From Cutaneotrichosporon cavernicola (taxonomy: Eukaryota; Basidiomycota; Tremellomycetes; Trichosporonales; Trichosporonaceae): a stretch of 64,000 bases of DNA. The notes below the pieces were generated by a model that worked only from the letters and a program-made list of their open reading frames with translations, was not told where the DNA came from and ran no database searches. Position numbers and translations under genes: made by a program. Shown here piece by piece: positions 9,972 through 23,515 of this stretch. Location: contig NC_083394.1 of NCBI RefSeq assembly GCF_030864355.1, positions 2,418,001 through 2,482,000 of the forward strand, given 5' to 3'. Numbering within the stretch: position 1 is the first letter of the stretch; every line of letters begins with the position of its first letter.

Positions 9972-12465
9972 CTACACAATGGCGTCGTCGCGGAACGTCG
10001 CCCCCTCAAACTGCGCGTCAGATAAAGAAAGTCCTGACCAACTCACGGCGTCTTTGGCCTCCTCGCAATGGCCGCCTCCGGTCTCCCCATCGATCTGGTG
10101 ACAGATGAAGAGTGCGTCCGCGCTGAACATCAGCTCATACGCTCTGAAGAGTACTCACGCGTCAGCCAAAACAGCTGTGGCCGCACGCATCGCAACGAAT
10201 GGCACCCCACCGCACAGTAGAGCAGCCAGCGGAGCATAACCCGGTCGCCCGAGGCTGTGCGTCATGTACAAGTAGCCTATGGTCGCGGTGAAAAGGCCAG
10301 TTGCAGCAGAGATCAAGGTAAGAAGCAGTTTGATGAGGGTGTCTTGGTGTGAGCGAGTGGTAGTAGCGGAACTCACAGTCAAGCAGCTTGCCACTGTTCC
10401 TGCGGCTGGTCAGACCCACAGCCCGGCGGGCGCTCGGCCAGAAAGCCTCTCCCGTGACGCCTACGTAGACGAGGGCATAGCTGTTCGCTTGGTCCAGTAC
10501 ACTGGCGACGATAGAGAAGACTGGGGAGAGACTCGTCAAGAACGAGAACGCGCTTGGAAGGACCTTGGAGCGTGGGGAGGTGATTCGCTTCATCTCAGCG
10601 GCGGCTCGCCCAACGAAGCGCATTGTTGCGACGATGAGCGAACCTAGGCAAACACTGCCAAGAGCTGGACCAGTTGCCCGATGAACGGCGGCCGTGGTGA
10701 TCTCGAATGGGTCGACCCCGTCTTCGCTTAATGTCAGCGCAGGTGAAGATCGTCTGGCTCACCGATGGAAATACCACTCCCCCACGACAGCGCCGACCGC
10801 GACGCGCCCAACACCTCGGATCACGCCCCAAGTCCATAGCCACGCGAGAGTGACGACGACAATCAGCCACCCAGCCCATGGCTGGAGATGGAATGCCCAA
10901 GTGCCCTCGCGAGGTTGGCGCCAGTATCCATACATGCCCAATCGGACGAGCAAGGTCATGAAAGGAATAGACGTGACAGCAAAGACCATTAGCAGGAGGG
11001 GTGTTAGGAAGAGAAGAGGCTGGTGCCGTAGCAGGAGGCTCGTTGAGAGCTAAAGAGTTAGGGTGCCTCAACATAGAACTCACCTCAACGACAGAAACTG
11101 TTTGAGCCAAGCGTCGACGGCGCACCCAGACTAGACGCGCAAAACATGCAGCGACGATCCACAGAACGACGGCGAACAGTCTCATCCCCGTGGTTGCCCA
11201 CCAGCGCTCGCCTTTCTCAACGTCGTCGATGCTCTCGAAGCTCGCTCCTAGCGCCCACCATCCGCAGATGAACAGGGAGAAGGGGACGGCTCCGGCAGTG
11301 GCGACGAGCACGGGTCGGACGGTGTTGTGGAGGAGGAACAAGAAGACTGGTGGGAGGATGAACGTCGGGATCAAGAGCGCCATCAGCATTGGTAAGAGGG
11401 ACAGTACGGGTGGGCCACGACGTGGAACTCCCGGGGGAGGCTTATGTCAGCGTCCTCGCCATGAGTGCACTCACGTCGCTTGAGCCCCATACGAACAGCA
11501 AGGCGAACAGCACACTCAACAGCGTTGTAAGCCAGAGCGCTAGGAAAACAGGGTCTGTCAAAGTCAGCCCAGTCAAAACCGAATGTGCTTACCCTTGTAC
11601 TTGCGCAGCCCCTCTCGTTCCCAATGGCCGAAACGGCCGTGGAAGACCTGTAGGCGTAACGGTACCCTCGTCGTCATTTGAGCGATCTCGTCCGGTCCCA
11701 AAAGCGGCTCGTCAAGAGCATCCTGATAAGCAGTTGATGATACGATGATGGGTACTGCCGGCAACGGCTGTCGACGTGACTGGCCCATCAAACCAAAGCG
11801 CTCGTCGACGACGCTCTCGTCCTCTGTGTCCTTGTCGCTCTCCGATGCCTCACTCGACGAAGACGAAGGGAAGACACTCTGGTACGCGAGCCACCCCTTC
11901 CGTTTCCGGCCATCGCGTGGCGCAGAAGACGTCGGCTTGAGGAGTGAGCGACGCGCCTCGGCCACCTGATCTAAGTCAGGCTCGATCTCGGCTTCGCTCT
12001 CAGACGACGCGCCGTAGGGATCAGGAATATGTGCGTGGCGGGTGTGGCGAAGACTGATGCGAGACTCTCCATCATTGTCACTGCCACTTGGTGCGTCGAA
12101 CAGCAGACCGGCGCCAATGCCGCTGCGACTGACGGTGCTCGCTTCTTCCATGTCGTCGATGGAAGGGATGCCATCAAGCCCTGGCCCTGGGAACGGTGGG
12201 GTTCTTGAAGGCGACGGGGTGCGAGACTCGGCGACTCGTGAACGCGAGTCTGATGCCGTTGGCGATGGTAAGAATGGATGCGGCGGCGATACCGGACGTG
12301 AAGGTCTCTGTGAATCCTGCGATTAGGGAGTGGTTTGAACACCGGCGTGCATGTTCTTTCACGTACCAGGCTGTCGCCACCCGATCGGCTACCTGCAAGA
12401 AACTTGCTAGCGTAGGCGGATAGGGTAGCCGCGCCGCTCGCGTGACCTTGAGGAGAGTTGGACAT
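9972..12465 (-). CDS. Pns1/CTL (choline-transporter-like) membrane protein
   Basis: Nine exons: 12465-12367, 12316-11593, 11554-11475, 11440-11084, 11049-10763, 10726-10377, 10342-10159, 10122-10047, 10010-9972; 731 aa, all phases consistent. The first 270 residues are hydrophilic, rich in Ser, Pro and acidic residues (cytosolic). The rest holds many hydrophobic helices, including segments typical of the fungal Pns1 branch of the choline-transporter-like family: KYKDPVFLALW before the first helix, a large extracellular loop, and LGSLIVATMRFV followed by ANSYALVYVGVTG. Pns1 proteins are plasma-membrane proteins whose substrate is not firmly established, so choline transport should not be assumed. 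The start ATG 12465 is the first in frame. It lies in tandem behind HOP1 with 488 bp between, part of which is pyrimidine-rich on the minus strand. Confidence 0.85.
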
Positions 12466-13712
12466 GGAGTCGGCGGCGCGCAAAGTGGAGGGTGATGCGG
12501 CGGTATCTCGTTTGAGGTGCGTTGATTCGGGTGGGAGGATAGTAGGTGTGGGAAGAGGTGAGGGCCGCAATGGAGTGTGAGCAGGCAAGTCGACACTAAT
12601 CGGTAGTGATGGAGGTGGTCAAGTAGATGATCAAACCAAGTGTTGAGGATAGAGGGACGACAAAGAGGAAGGGTGGTGGAATGAAGTGCGTTGGCAGAGG
12701 AATTGTAAGCTAGAGTTGTATACAGCGTTAGTTGAACCCATGATCCATGTCCCTCTGAGAGTCCTCTAGTCGTTCTAATGCTCTAATGCTATAATCGAGT
12801 TCGGGTGGCGGCCATGCCTGGCTTGCGTGGCCCAAATGGCTCACCGCCTTTAATCATGTCGTCACGTCACCTCGGGGTCCAAAGTGGTGTTTGTCGCGGC
12901 ATCAAATCCACCACGTGGTCATAGATTAGACTACTACGGTATACAGTAGTGTATCGTATCCATGTTGACATTCTACTGATCTCCTGTAATGTACATCTTG
13001 TAATGATTTCAGCTCGAATGCCAGTAACAGATCAACAGACCAACAGACAGGACAATCCGAACACAATCTTATCCGCATGTCCATGTCCGATGTCCGCATG
13101 TCCACATGTCCGCAAGTCCGCAAGTTCCATGTCCGAGGCGGCCCATGAGCCAGACCCTCCATTTGCCCTCAATGTGTATTGCAACCGGTCGAGGCCTTTG
13201 AATGTTTCCGATGGTTGAAGGCGGCGGGGAGAGCGGGGAAGAAGGGAAGGCGTGGGACCGTGGGGCCGTGAGGGCCGTTGGGCACTAGGTTTGATGTGCG
13301 ATGAGAACGGTATACAGTATGTAAAGTACTCTTGTAATTGTGTAATAATGTTTTGAGCATGTTGGCGGTACAAGAGTTCCGCAAAGTATCCGGACCGGTA
13401 CCCCGGTGCGGCATGTTCCCTACAATTCCCTGACTGGCGGTACAAAGGTCCGCTCTCAGTGCGCAAAGTCCCCCAATGGGGCACTGACTCTCACACAGTC
13501 CCCACTCACGTCACTGATTATATACACACCTACATCATCATGATCATCATCATCCCTTTGCCCCTTCCTTACCATCTAACCCATCCTTCCCATCTTACCA
13601 ATTCGTCCCATCATCATCATCTAGCTCCATTTAACACATCACACTTCGCACTCAACTTTCATCCATATCCTCATTCATCACCCACTCATCCTCACCCCTC
13701 ACTCCACTCACA
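12466..13712. other. Divergent intergenic region
   Basis: No gene supported. It divides the Pns1-like gene (-) from PGI1 (+). The 230 bp before the PGI1 start are pyrimidine-rich with clustered CATC units and contain a TATA-like ATTATATAC at about 13517. At 13080-13130 a short array of variants of TCCGCATGTCC / GTCCGCAAG is visible (local direct repeats). Confidence 0.6.
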
Positions 13713-15611
<1,899 letters not shown>

Positions 15612-15959
15612 AACCGGGGTTGACCCCCCTTACTTGTGTATGATAGAGAATCGGAGATGTAATCCAACTGTGTCGTTTTCTTTCCTTCTTCCACTCAATA
15701 CGTGTTTGATGGTGAAGGGTTCCACGGAGAGTGGGGGGATGGGGTCACGAATAGTGAGATCCGATGCAATCTCCGTGGGACAAGGTGTTAGTTTTGTTAC
15801 GTAAATACCGGAATTGGCTCGCGTTTTCGTGTTCACGACTGCCGAGCCGAGATATTGCTTCCATGTCTAGTTCAAGCCACAGCATGAAGTTGCTGTCACT
15901 GTCCACCACGTCTCAACCTCTACTCGTTGTCTTTGCGTACGACAGATAATAAAGCAGCC

Positions 15960-17736
15960 ATGTCGGCCGCTCGCACTTTCCTTCGCGCCGTCCCTCAGAG
16001 CGTTGCCCGCCGTGCCGTCCGGGTCGCTCCCCGTGCCTTCATCCCACGAGCCGCCATCCCAGCAACGCGCACCCAGACGGTCTCTGCCGTCCGCTTTGGC
16101 TCCACCCTCCCGCCTCGTAACCCTTCGTTCACCCAGGTCACTGAGGACCATGTCAAGCACCTCCGTAGTCTGCTCGGATCAACTGGGTCGCTCATGTCGA
16201 CCCTCGACGGCTCGGCCTCTGTCGACGAGCTTGTGGCGTACAACGACGACTGGATGAACAAGTACCATGGCAAGAGTCAGGTCGTCGTCAAGCCCAAATC
16301 GACCGAGGAGGTGGCGGCTGTCATGAAGTACTGCAACGAACAGAACATTGCGGTCGTGCCTCAGGGCGGTAACACTGGTCTTGTCGGTGAGTTACATAGC
16401 TTGTGTCCCGCTGAGATCGAGGTGGTGGCGTTCCCATTCACGACGAGGTCGTACTCTCGCTCGCCAACATGAACCAGATCCGCTCGTTCGACCCCGTCTC
16501 GGGCATCTTTGTTGGTGACGCCGGTGTCATCCTCGAGACTGCCGACAACTTCCTGGCTGACAAGGGTTTCATCTTCCCTCTCGACCTCGGTGCCAAGGGC
16601 TCGTGTCAGATTGGCGGCAACGTTGCGACCAACGCTGGTGGCCTGCGTCTCCTCCGTTACGGTTCCTTGCACGGCACCGTTCTCGGCCTCGAGGTTGTTC
16701 TCCCCGATGGCACAATCTGGAATGGTCTCCGCACTCTCCGCAAGGACAACACTGGTGGGTTGGAACTGCTGGTCGATGGCTGACTGTAGGCTTCGACCTG
16801 AAGCAGCTCTTCATCGGCTCTGAAGGCAGTTTGGGTGTCATCACGGGCGTCTCCATCATGTGCCCCCGCCGCCCCAAGGCCATGAACGTTGCCGTCTTCT
16901 CGGTGGAGTCTTATGAGGCTGTTCAGGCTGTCTTTGCCGACGCCAAGGACTACCTTGGTGAGATCCTCTCTGCGTTCGAGTTCTGGGACCAGCAAGCGTA
17001 CGCCGTCGTCCGCAAACACCACGAGGAGCACCTTGGCGGCGAACGCAAGGTGTTTGAGAACGAGGGCCCCTTCTACTGCCTCATCGAGACCGGCGGCAGC
17101 AACGCTGAGCACGACGAGGAGAAGCTCGGCAACTTCCTCGAGCACGTCATGACTGAGGGCAAGGTCATTGATGGTGTCCTCGCTCAGGACAGCGCGCAGT
17201 TCACCGGCATCTGGTCGCTGCGTGAGGGAATCCCAGAGGCTTGCGGCAAGTTTGGCTCGGTCTACAAGTACGACCTTTCCATTCCTGTCGGCAAGATGTA
17301 CGAGGTCGTCGAAAAGGTCCGCGCACGTGTGCGCGAGGCTGGTCTCCTCAAGGGAGATGGCTCGATGAGCGACCCTATTCGCGCGTTTGTGGGTTACGGC
17401 CACATGGGCGATGGTGAGTGCCATACAATCTAGAGACACACTGACCCTCAGGCAACCTGCACATCAACATTGTCGCCGAGGAGTACCGCGATGAGATCGA
17501 GGCGGCAATTGAGCCTTACGTTTACGAGGTTGTTTGTGAGTACACTTTGCGCAAATCGGCTGGCATTAACCGCAGCCGAGTACCAGGGTTCGATCAGCGC
17601 TGAGCACGGTCTTGGTGTTATGAAGGCTCCGCACATTCACTACTCGCAGGACGAGACGTCGGTCAAGATCATGCGCGACATCAAGCAGCTCTTCGACCCC
17701 AAGGGCCTCTGCAACCCATACAAGTACCTGCCCTAG
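15960..17736 (+). CDS. Mitochondrial FAD-linked D-2-hydroxyacid dehydrogenase (Dld2/D2HGDH family)
   Basis: Five exons: 15960-16386, 16422-16754, 16790-17413, 17452-17535, 17576-17736; 542 aa. The first 45 residues are rich in Arg, Ala and Ser with almost no acidic residues, a good mitochondrial presequence. The FAD-binding (PCMH) domain shows [11 protein letters not shown] and [11 protein letters not shown]; the C-terminal FAD-oxidase domain has GHMGDGNLHINI and the metal-binding ISAEHGLG motif. The family oxidises D-lactate or D-2-hydroxyglutarate, passing electrons to cytochrome c or to an acceptor such as pyruvate; sequence alone does not separate these, though overall the protein resembles yeast Dld2/Dld3 and human D2HGDH. 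The start chosen is the first ATG before the presequence. Confidence 0.93.
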
Positions 17737-18941
17737 TGGTATAGCATCGGGGCCAACGCATGTTAGGAATACATTTGTATGTAAGGATGCACGAAAGCAG
17801 CAAGCGGCGGAGACAAGCCAAAGTTACAGCAGCCTGTATGTAGCGGCCGCCGTCGAGCTGTGCGAGCGGCGGTGCGAGAACATACAGAGATGAGTGTGTG
17901 ACCGGCAGGCTCCCAAGCTCACTCTGTGTACATGCGATCTGGGATGCAAATGTTCTGCGGGAACTTGGGAAAGTGCAATGTGAGCGACAGGAGAGTGCGA
18001 GGCTGGACTACAGTATGGCGTAAGACCTACAGTAGACACAGGGCGATAAAACTTGAGAAACGCGATATCCTGCCAGTGGCACTCGTGGCGGCCTGGCAGC
18101 AAAGAAGATAAACGTTATTTCTGCCCCTGCACTCCTCATTCACGGGGAGGATGAGGAGCGTAGTGCCCAACAATCACTGATGGAGTGTGGAGCGCGGCTG
18201 TGTGGGTGTATGGAGTGTCAACTGATCAGCTCATATGGTCGTCTGACCACAGTGATGCCCCAGAAGGGCATGAGGCCACCAGAATGCCTTGGAAAGCAGG
18301 GCTAACGTTACCCAGTATTAATATGCATGACAGTTCCGCTCGCGTCCGCGACAGTGCGAGACCAGACTGAGACTGAGTGTAGCCTGGCGAGCACTACCTT
18401 TTGACGCTGCCGAGGAATCGAAGCGCTGGTAAGAGCTCAAGCTCCATAAACGGAACCAGCGTTGCACTATCTGGGTCTATATATCCCGTTGCACCTCCTC
18501 TCCTAGCCTTTGCTCAACCCCACGGTCACCTCACCCACCTAGCCAAGCCAATGAATGCACCTGACGACCCTCGAAGAACGCAGACCCTTCGCACATCGCC
18601 ACCGCCCATCAGAAAGCTGAGCTCGTTCGGGCCGAATACCGGAATGAATTGGCCGACGCCGACAAGGCTATGCTGCCCGCTCTTGACCAGACTCCGCTCA
18701 TGGGGAGCCAGCTGTTGAGGTCGCGCGATGCTTTGCTGGTTATCTCCAGGAGGGAATGTAGTGTCCTTGGCGAGTGCGCTGGAACCGAGTCATCAGCGAA
18801 AACGATGTCTGCGTACGCTCTATACGAATGATCAGCTTACGGCGAAGGCAGAGTCAGTATCAGAGGCCCCTTAGAAGCACCGAGAACAAGAACACAACCG
18901 TTACATGACCAGAAAATGCAATCTAACTATACCTCGTCAAT
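17737..18941. other. Intergenic region with a possible small gene
   Basis: No gene can be assigned. A TATA-like TCTATATATCC at about 18475-18485 is followed, 65 nt later, by ATG 18550, which opens a 55-codon frame ending at 18718. A second, better codon-structured frame (containing AELVRAEYRNELADADKAM) overlaps it from about 18610 to 18831 but lacks its own ATG. Joining them would need an intron or a frameshift that I cannot place. Confidence 0.3.
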
Positions 18942-19775
18942 CTACTTCTTGAGGGCCTCGAGCTGCCGCGAGACCTCGGTGACAATCGAGGCAGTGTCCT
19001 CGCAGATTGAGACGACGTCGTAGCCCTCCTGGAGGCGCTGCTTGGCCTGAGCACCCGAAGTGCAGAAGATGGCGGCCTTCTTGCCTGCCTTGTGCGTCTC
19101 CTCGACAATCTTGGCGATGGCAGCCTCGTGCTCCTTACCACCAAAGGGCACGTCCATCGACTTTGCGAGGTCAAAGGGTCCGCAGAAGAGGACGTCGACG
19201 CCGGGAACGGCGGCAATCTCGGCGACGTTCTTGACACCGTCGGCCGACTCGATCTGGATAATGACGAGGAGGTTGTCATCACAGGTCGTCTCGTACTCGC
19301 CCTCCTTGACGCCGAACACCTGGTGGGTGAAAGGCGAGCCGCAGCCGCGGGTGCCGACAGGCGCAAACTTGGAAGTGTCGACAATGCGCTTGGCAGTGGC
19401 GGCGTCGTGGCACATGGGAGTCATGATGCCGTGAGCACCAGAGTCGAGAGCGCGCTTGATCATCCACGACTCGTCCGACGGGATGCGGATGATGGGGCTG
19501 ATCTGCTCGGCGGTGATGTGGTTGCAGAGGTCAAAGTAGTCCTTGTCGGTAATCTGGCCGTGCTCGGCGTCGATGAGCATCCAGTTGAAGCCGGGAATGG
19601 TCGCGCAGGTCTTGGCAAGAGCCGAGCCGCCCATGCTGCCGGTTAGCGCCGTTCCACTTGTCACCCCCAGAGCAGCTCGCCAGCAAGCTCGCCACGTCGC
19701 AACTCACGTGAGCCACATGCCGATTCCGGGCTCGTTCTGCTTGAGGGCGTTCTTAAGGTAGGTGCGCTTGTCCAT
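18942..19775 (-). CDS. HpcH/HpaI-family class II aldolase
   Basis: Two exons, 19775-19708 and 19635-18942, with a 72-nt intron; 253 aa, the usual family length. The TIM-barrel shows the family motifs LIDAEHGQ, metal ligands in IQIESADGV (Glu) and CGPFDLAKS (Asp), and TRGCGSPF. Family members cleave 2-keto-3-deoxy acids to pyruvate plus an aldehyde: 2,4-dihydroxyheptenedioate in aromatic catabolism, 2-keto-3-deoxy-L-rhamnonate in the fungal L-rhamnose pathway, and others. Which substrate is used here is not visible. There is no targeting sequence, so it is probably cytosolic. Neighbouring genes (Zn2Cys6 regulator, aldehyde dehydrogenase, 2-hydroxyacid oxidase) would fit onward oxidation of the aldehyde product. 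Confidence 0.92.
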
Positions 19776-20271
19776 GGTGTTCGTGTGAGTGTAGGTGATG
19801 GTCATGTTCATGGGGTGTTTGTCGACATGGCGCGGCCTTTTGTATCTCTGGCTGTACAGACAACTGGCCGACACCCATGTTACACGCATAGCATACGGGG
19901 CGAGGTGGGCATGCCGTCAACGGAGCCTCCGCCTCCGGATGGAGCTCGGCCCAGCAGAGCATCTCACAACGTCATATCAGTCACTGCTCACGTTGGTTCC
20001 TCCGTAGATCCGTTACCATGTCTAGCAAGCGCGTTGGGGCCGTGCCAGATCCGTTCAGGTCACTGGCTCGGCGGGTGCCCGTGCGGACGGAGTCGCCGTC
20101 TGCGGGATTGAGATAGGAGGCGTGTAGTCAAGGAATCTCGGCAAACAACCGCCGCCCGGTAATCTCCGATTTCAATATCTGTTCGAAATCATCTCCGGGA
20201 GGACCGTGTCCCCCATGCAACCGTTGCAATATCCGGCAGTGTACATCCTCCATGGAAAACAAACGCATTAC

Positions 20272-22887
20272 TCAAACAGAGGGGGGAAAGTAGTAGGGTA
20301 GGTTGGCTTCCCCTCCAGGCAACAACCAGAGGAAGTCTGTCTCTCCGCCGTGGGCCCCGTCCACTTGATCGAGAGTGGGCATGGGCATGTTGCCGCCGAA
20401 AGCAAACGAGACGTCGAATGGTGAGAGGTCATTCATCGACAGAGTGGTGGCGAGAGACACGTCGGGTGGCGCGCTTCCTGGAGCCCCGTCGCGGGATGAA
20501 CTCGGTTGAGCATGTGCGTATGCCGACGGAGACGGCGCAGCTTTGCTGTCGTGATGGATGATTGGCCGATACCACGCGTAGCGGTTAGTGGAGGGCTGGT
20601 TGCCGCGCGTAGCAGCTTGCGGTGTTGGGACACGGCACACACGGATAGTCTCGTCCAAGACCTCGGCAGCGCCGAGTGCAACTGAGAATACGGAGACGAA
20701 GTGTCGAAGAACAACCGAGGTGGCGTGCAGAATCTTGGTGGCTTCTTCGACCTGGGAACTGTTGGCTTCCGAACGTGCTGACAAGATACACGCCAAAAGA
20801 AGACGGCCCGTAAACAACAGTCGATATGCTACCACTGGCCATCAGTGCCAACCATCCTGCCAAACTCACTGATGTCGCACTTTGCCAATTGGTTGGAGGC
20901 GCCAAGTTGTACAACGATGGTCGTCATGTCACGAGCGTGGGTGAGGATGGTGGCACGGAACGCCTCGAGCTTGTCTTTGGCTGGTTCGGCACTCAATGTC
21001 TCGAGCTGCAGATGGCGTGAGGCCACCATGAGCTGGATCATTTGGTCGAGTGCAGCAATCTGCTCTGTGGCAACGGAGTAGTGACGCTGAGCGGCCCGAT
21101 TCTTGGGCGACGCTTCGCTGAACTGAGGTGGAGCGGTTCTGGGCTGTCAGTGATGAATCCTTGTTGCCAGAGGGACATACGTGCGCCACTTTCTCAGGTT
21201 CGCCATCACCTTGTCCAGTTTGTACGTATCGTCCAGATCCGGCCGCAGGTGGCGCGAGAGGTCGGTGAGGAAGGTCGAGTTGGCGACCACCGGGTGCTGA
21301 ACCGAGGCCAAGAAGGTCGCTTCGAGCAAGGCGGACAACTGGATCAACTGGCAAAAGGTGGTAACGTGACTGGCGTCGTTCTCCATCGGTTGGTCCGAAC
21401 CGTCCTCCTCGAATGGTTCAGGCAGGCGTACATCATAGTCCCACAGCGTGCTGCCCGCAGGTCGACCGCAGAACGCTGCAATCTGGTGATCCCAAGCGTA
21501 AACCGCCCAAGCCGTGCGCTACTGTTAGGTTTGAAACCGCTTGTCCAAACTTACAGCTCGAATCTCCCGCAGGATGGAGCTTCCTAGAACGGTTGATGAA
21601 ACGGATCGATGTAAGCCCCCGTCAAGAGAGCGTGAGAGCGCATCCGCCACGAGGCCCTGAGCGACAGGGTGAGGGACGTTGTCGACAGAGTGGAACATGG
21701 ATCCAAAGAACCGGCTCTGAATGGCGTAGATGACATTGTCGCTATGGATGGCGTGGTCAATGAGGCGACTGAACAGATCACAGTATCCCAGGCCTGCTGT
21801 TGCGGGGTTACCTGTGACATCAGTGATTGTCCCATGCTCAAACACTCACTGGCCTCTTTGCGGACCCTCGGGTCGTCCACATAGCGCGAGGCCAACATGC
21901 ACATGGAGACGACCAGTGCCGCGAAGGAGTGGCTGTCCCACCGGTACAGGTCGGCAAAGAATGACGGGATGTGGAGAATCGGCCAGACCGGGTGGACAGT
22001 GCTGAAGAACACGCGCAGCAGCTCGCTCATTAAATCTGGAGGAACTGACTGTCAACCGATGCAAGATTTGGTTGACCTACTGATCTCTGAAACCATACTC
22101 AGCAACTGGTCGTCAGAGGTGTTGGGGGCCAGTCCGCGTCCAGGAAAGTACTCTGCGTCATCCGTTCCTCCAGAACGGTTTCGTGTTGGTTCAGCGGGCG
22201 ATCCTTCTTGAAGAAGGTCCTGAAGCCAGTTCCAGTCTGGCTCGTTGCTATCCGTGGCTGGGCCAGCAGGTTCAGCCATCAACCGGCGGGTTGCTTCCCT
22301 TCCGTCAACAAAGTTCCATGAGGCAGCTCACAAGAGAGGCAGGCCTGACGTAGAGCCAGCATGGTGTGAGAGGCCATGAGAAGACACGTAGAAGTGGGCA
22401 GTGTTCTCATAATTAAGAACTCTTTGTTAGCTGACAGTCAGTCTCGTGTAACTCACCTTTGCGCTTCCGCATTGGCGCGTCCTCGTCCGGAGTGGATGCT
22501 ATCGCCCGCCTCTTACCAGAGCTAGGAGATACGTGAGGTTGGTCATCGCCGCGGCTGAGAGCACGTTAGACACCAAAGATGAGTGGGGTGCGTACTTTGG
22601 TTGTTCGTTGGTGGACAGAACCGTGCGGGAGGTTCCAATCGATGTGGAGAACGAGCATGCAGCGCCAGCGGCGACGCACTTTGCACATGGATTTTCATTT
22701 CCGCACTAGGTTGTGAGCACAGGCCATACATGGCAGCTTACTTTGATTTTGCGAGTTCTAGTGTGGTTAACACCCCATTGATCGTTGCGACTCACCGACA
22801 TCGGTCACACGCGCGCAAGAAGCGTACCCGTCCATGGTCGTGCCCTAATGGAGGCGCTAGAGGTGGCCCCTCTCGAGGGTCAGACAT
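20272..22887 (-). CDS. Zn2Cys6 (Gal4-type) transcription factor
   Basis: Eleven exons: 22887-22796, 22757-22742, 22705-22596, 22554-22457, 22419-22332, 22298-22081, 22044-21850, 21811-21555, 21518-21181, 21138-20870, 20834-20272; 747 aa. The binuclear zinc cluster begins at residue 28 (ACDRCRTRKIKC, then CAKC and AAC) and is split by two introns around a 16-nt exon. A Lys/Arg-rich linker follows. The fungal-specific TF domain (VHPVWPILHIPSFFADLY, then WAVYAWDHQIAAFCGRP) covers the middle. The C-terminal 130 residues are Pro/Ser-rich, then acidic/aromatic (possible activation region). Such factors often control adjacent catabolic genes; its target is unknown. It lies next to an aldolase and an aldehyde dehydrogenase gene. 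Confidence 0.9.
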
Positions 22888-22980
22888 GTGCTCCTGCGCA
22901 GGATTGAGATTCGGAAGGGTTGGCAAATGTACAACGACAAGGAGTGCAGATCTGGAGAATGGGTCAGTGGTCGAGATGGG

Positions 22981-22996
22981 AGAGAGAGAGAGAGAG
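22981..22996. repeat. (AG)8 dinucleotide repeat
   Basis: A perfect AG array just upstream of the Zn2Cys6 gene start, in its probable promoter or 5' leader. Confidence 0.9.
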
Positions 22997-23515
22997 AAAT
23001 GTGTTAGAGGATGTGTAACCTGCTGTGTGAGCAAAGAGCGCTGTCTGTTACACCCCATACCGCGTTTACTCGATACAGCCATGCACATGTGTCATTGAAT
23101 GAAGAATGACCACGTGAGTGAGCGCTCACCCAACTCACTGATTTATCTGAGATGACTGCCCACTTGCTGAACGGAACCAGATTGGGAGGAAGGTTATACA
23201 AAGGAATACTAACAAAGATCAAACAAGCCGTAAATACTTTGGATCCTTGTGTGGTTTGCCAATACATCTTCCAACAGCCGTACGCATTCCAGAATCAAGC
23301 GTTGAGCATCCATCCAGCATTCAGCTTGCGCGGCTGGTAAATTACAGTGGCAAATTCGGCTCTGTGCGCACGGCGTCGCGTCCAGACTAACAGTAATGTA
23401 CGCCAGTGAGAATATTATTCCAAGAAACTGAACGAGTCAAGAAATCAAGAATAACTGTACATCTGCCTTCATATCTATGGTATCGTTCCAACACAATCGA
23501 TACAAATCCCATCTC

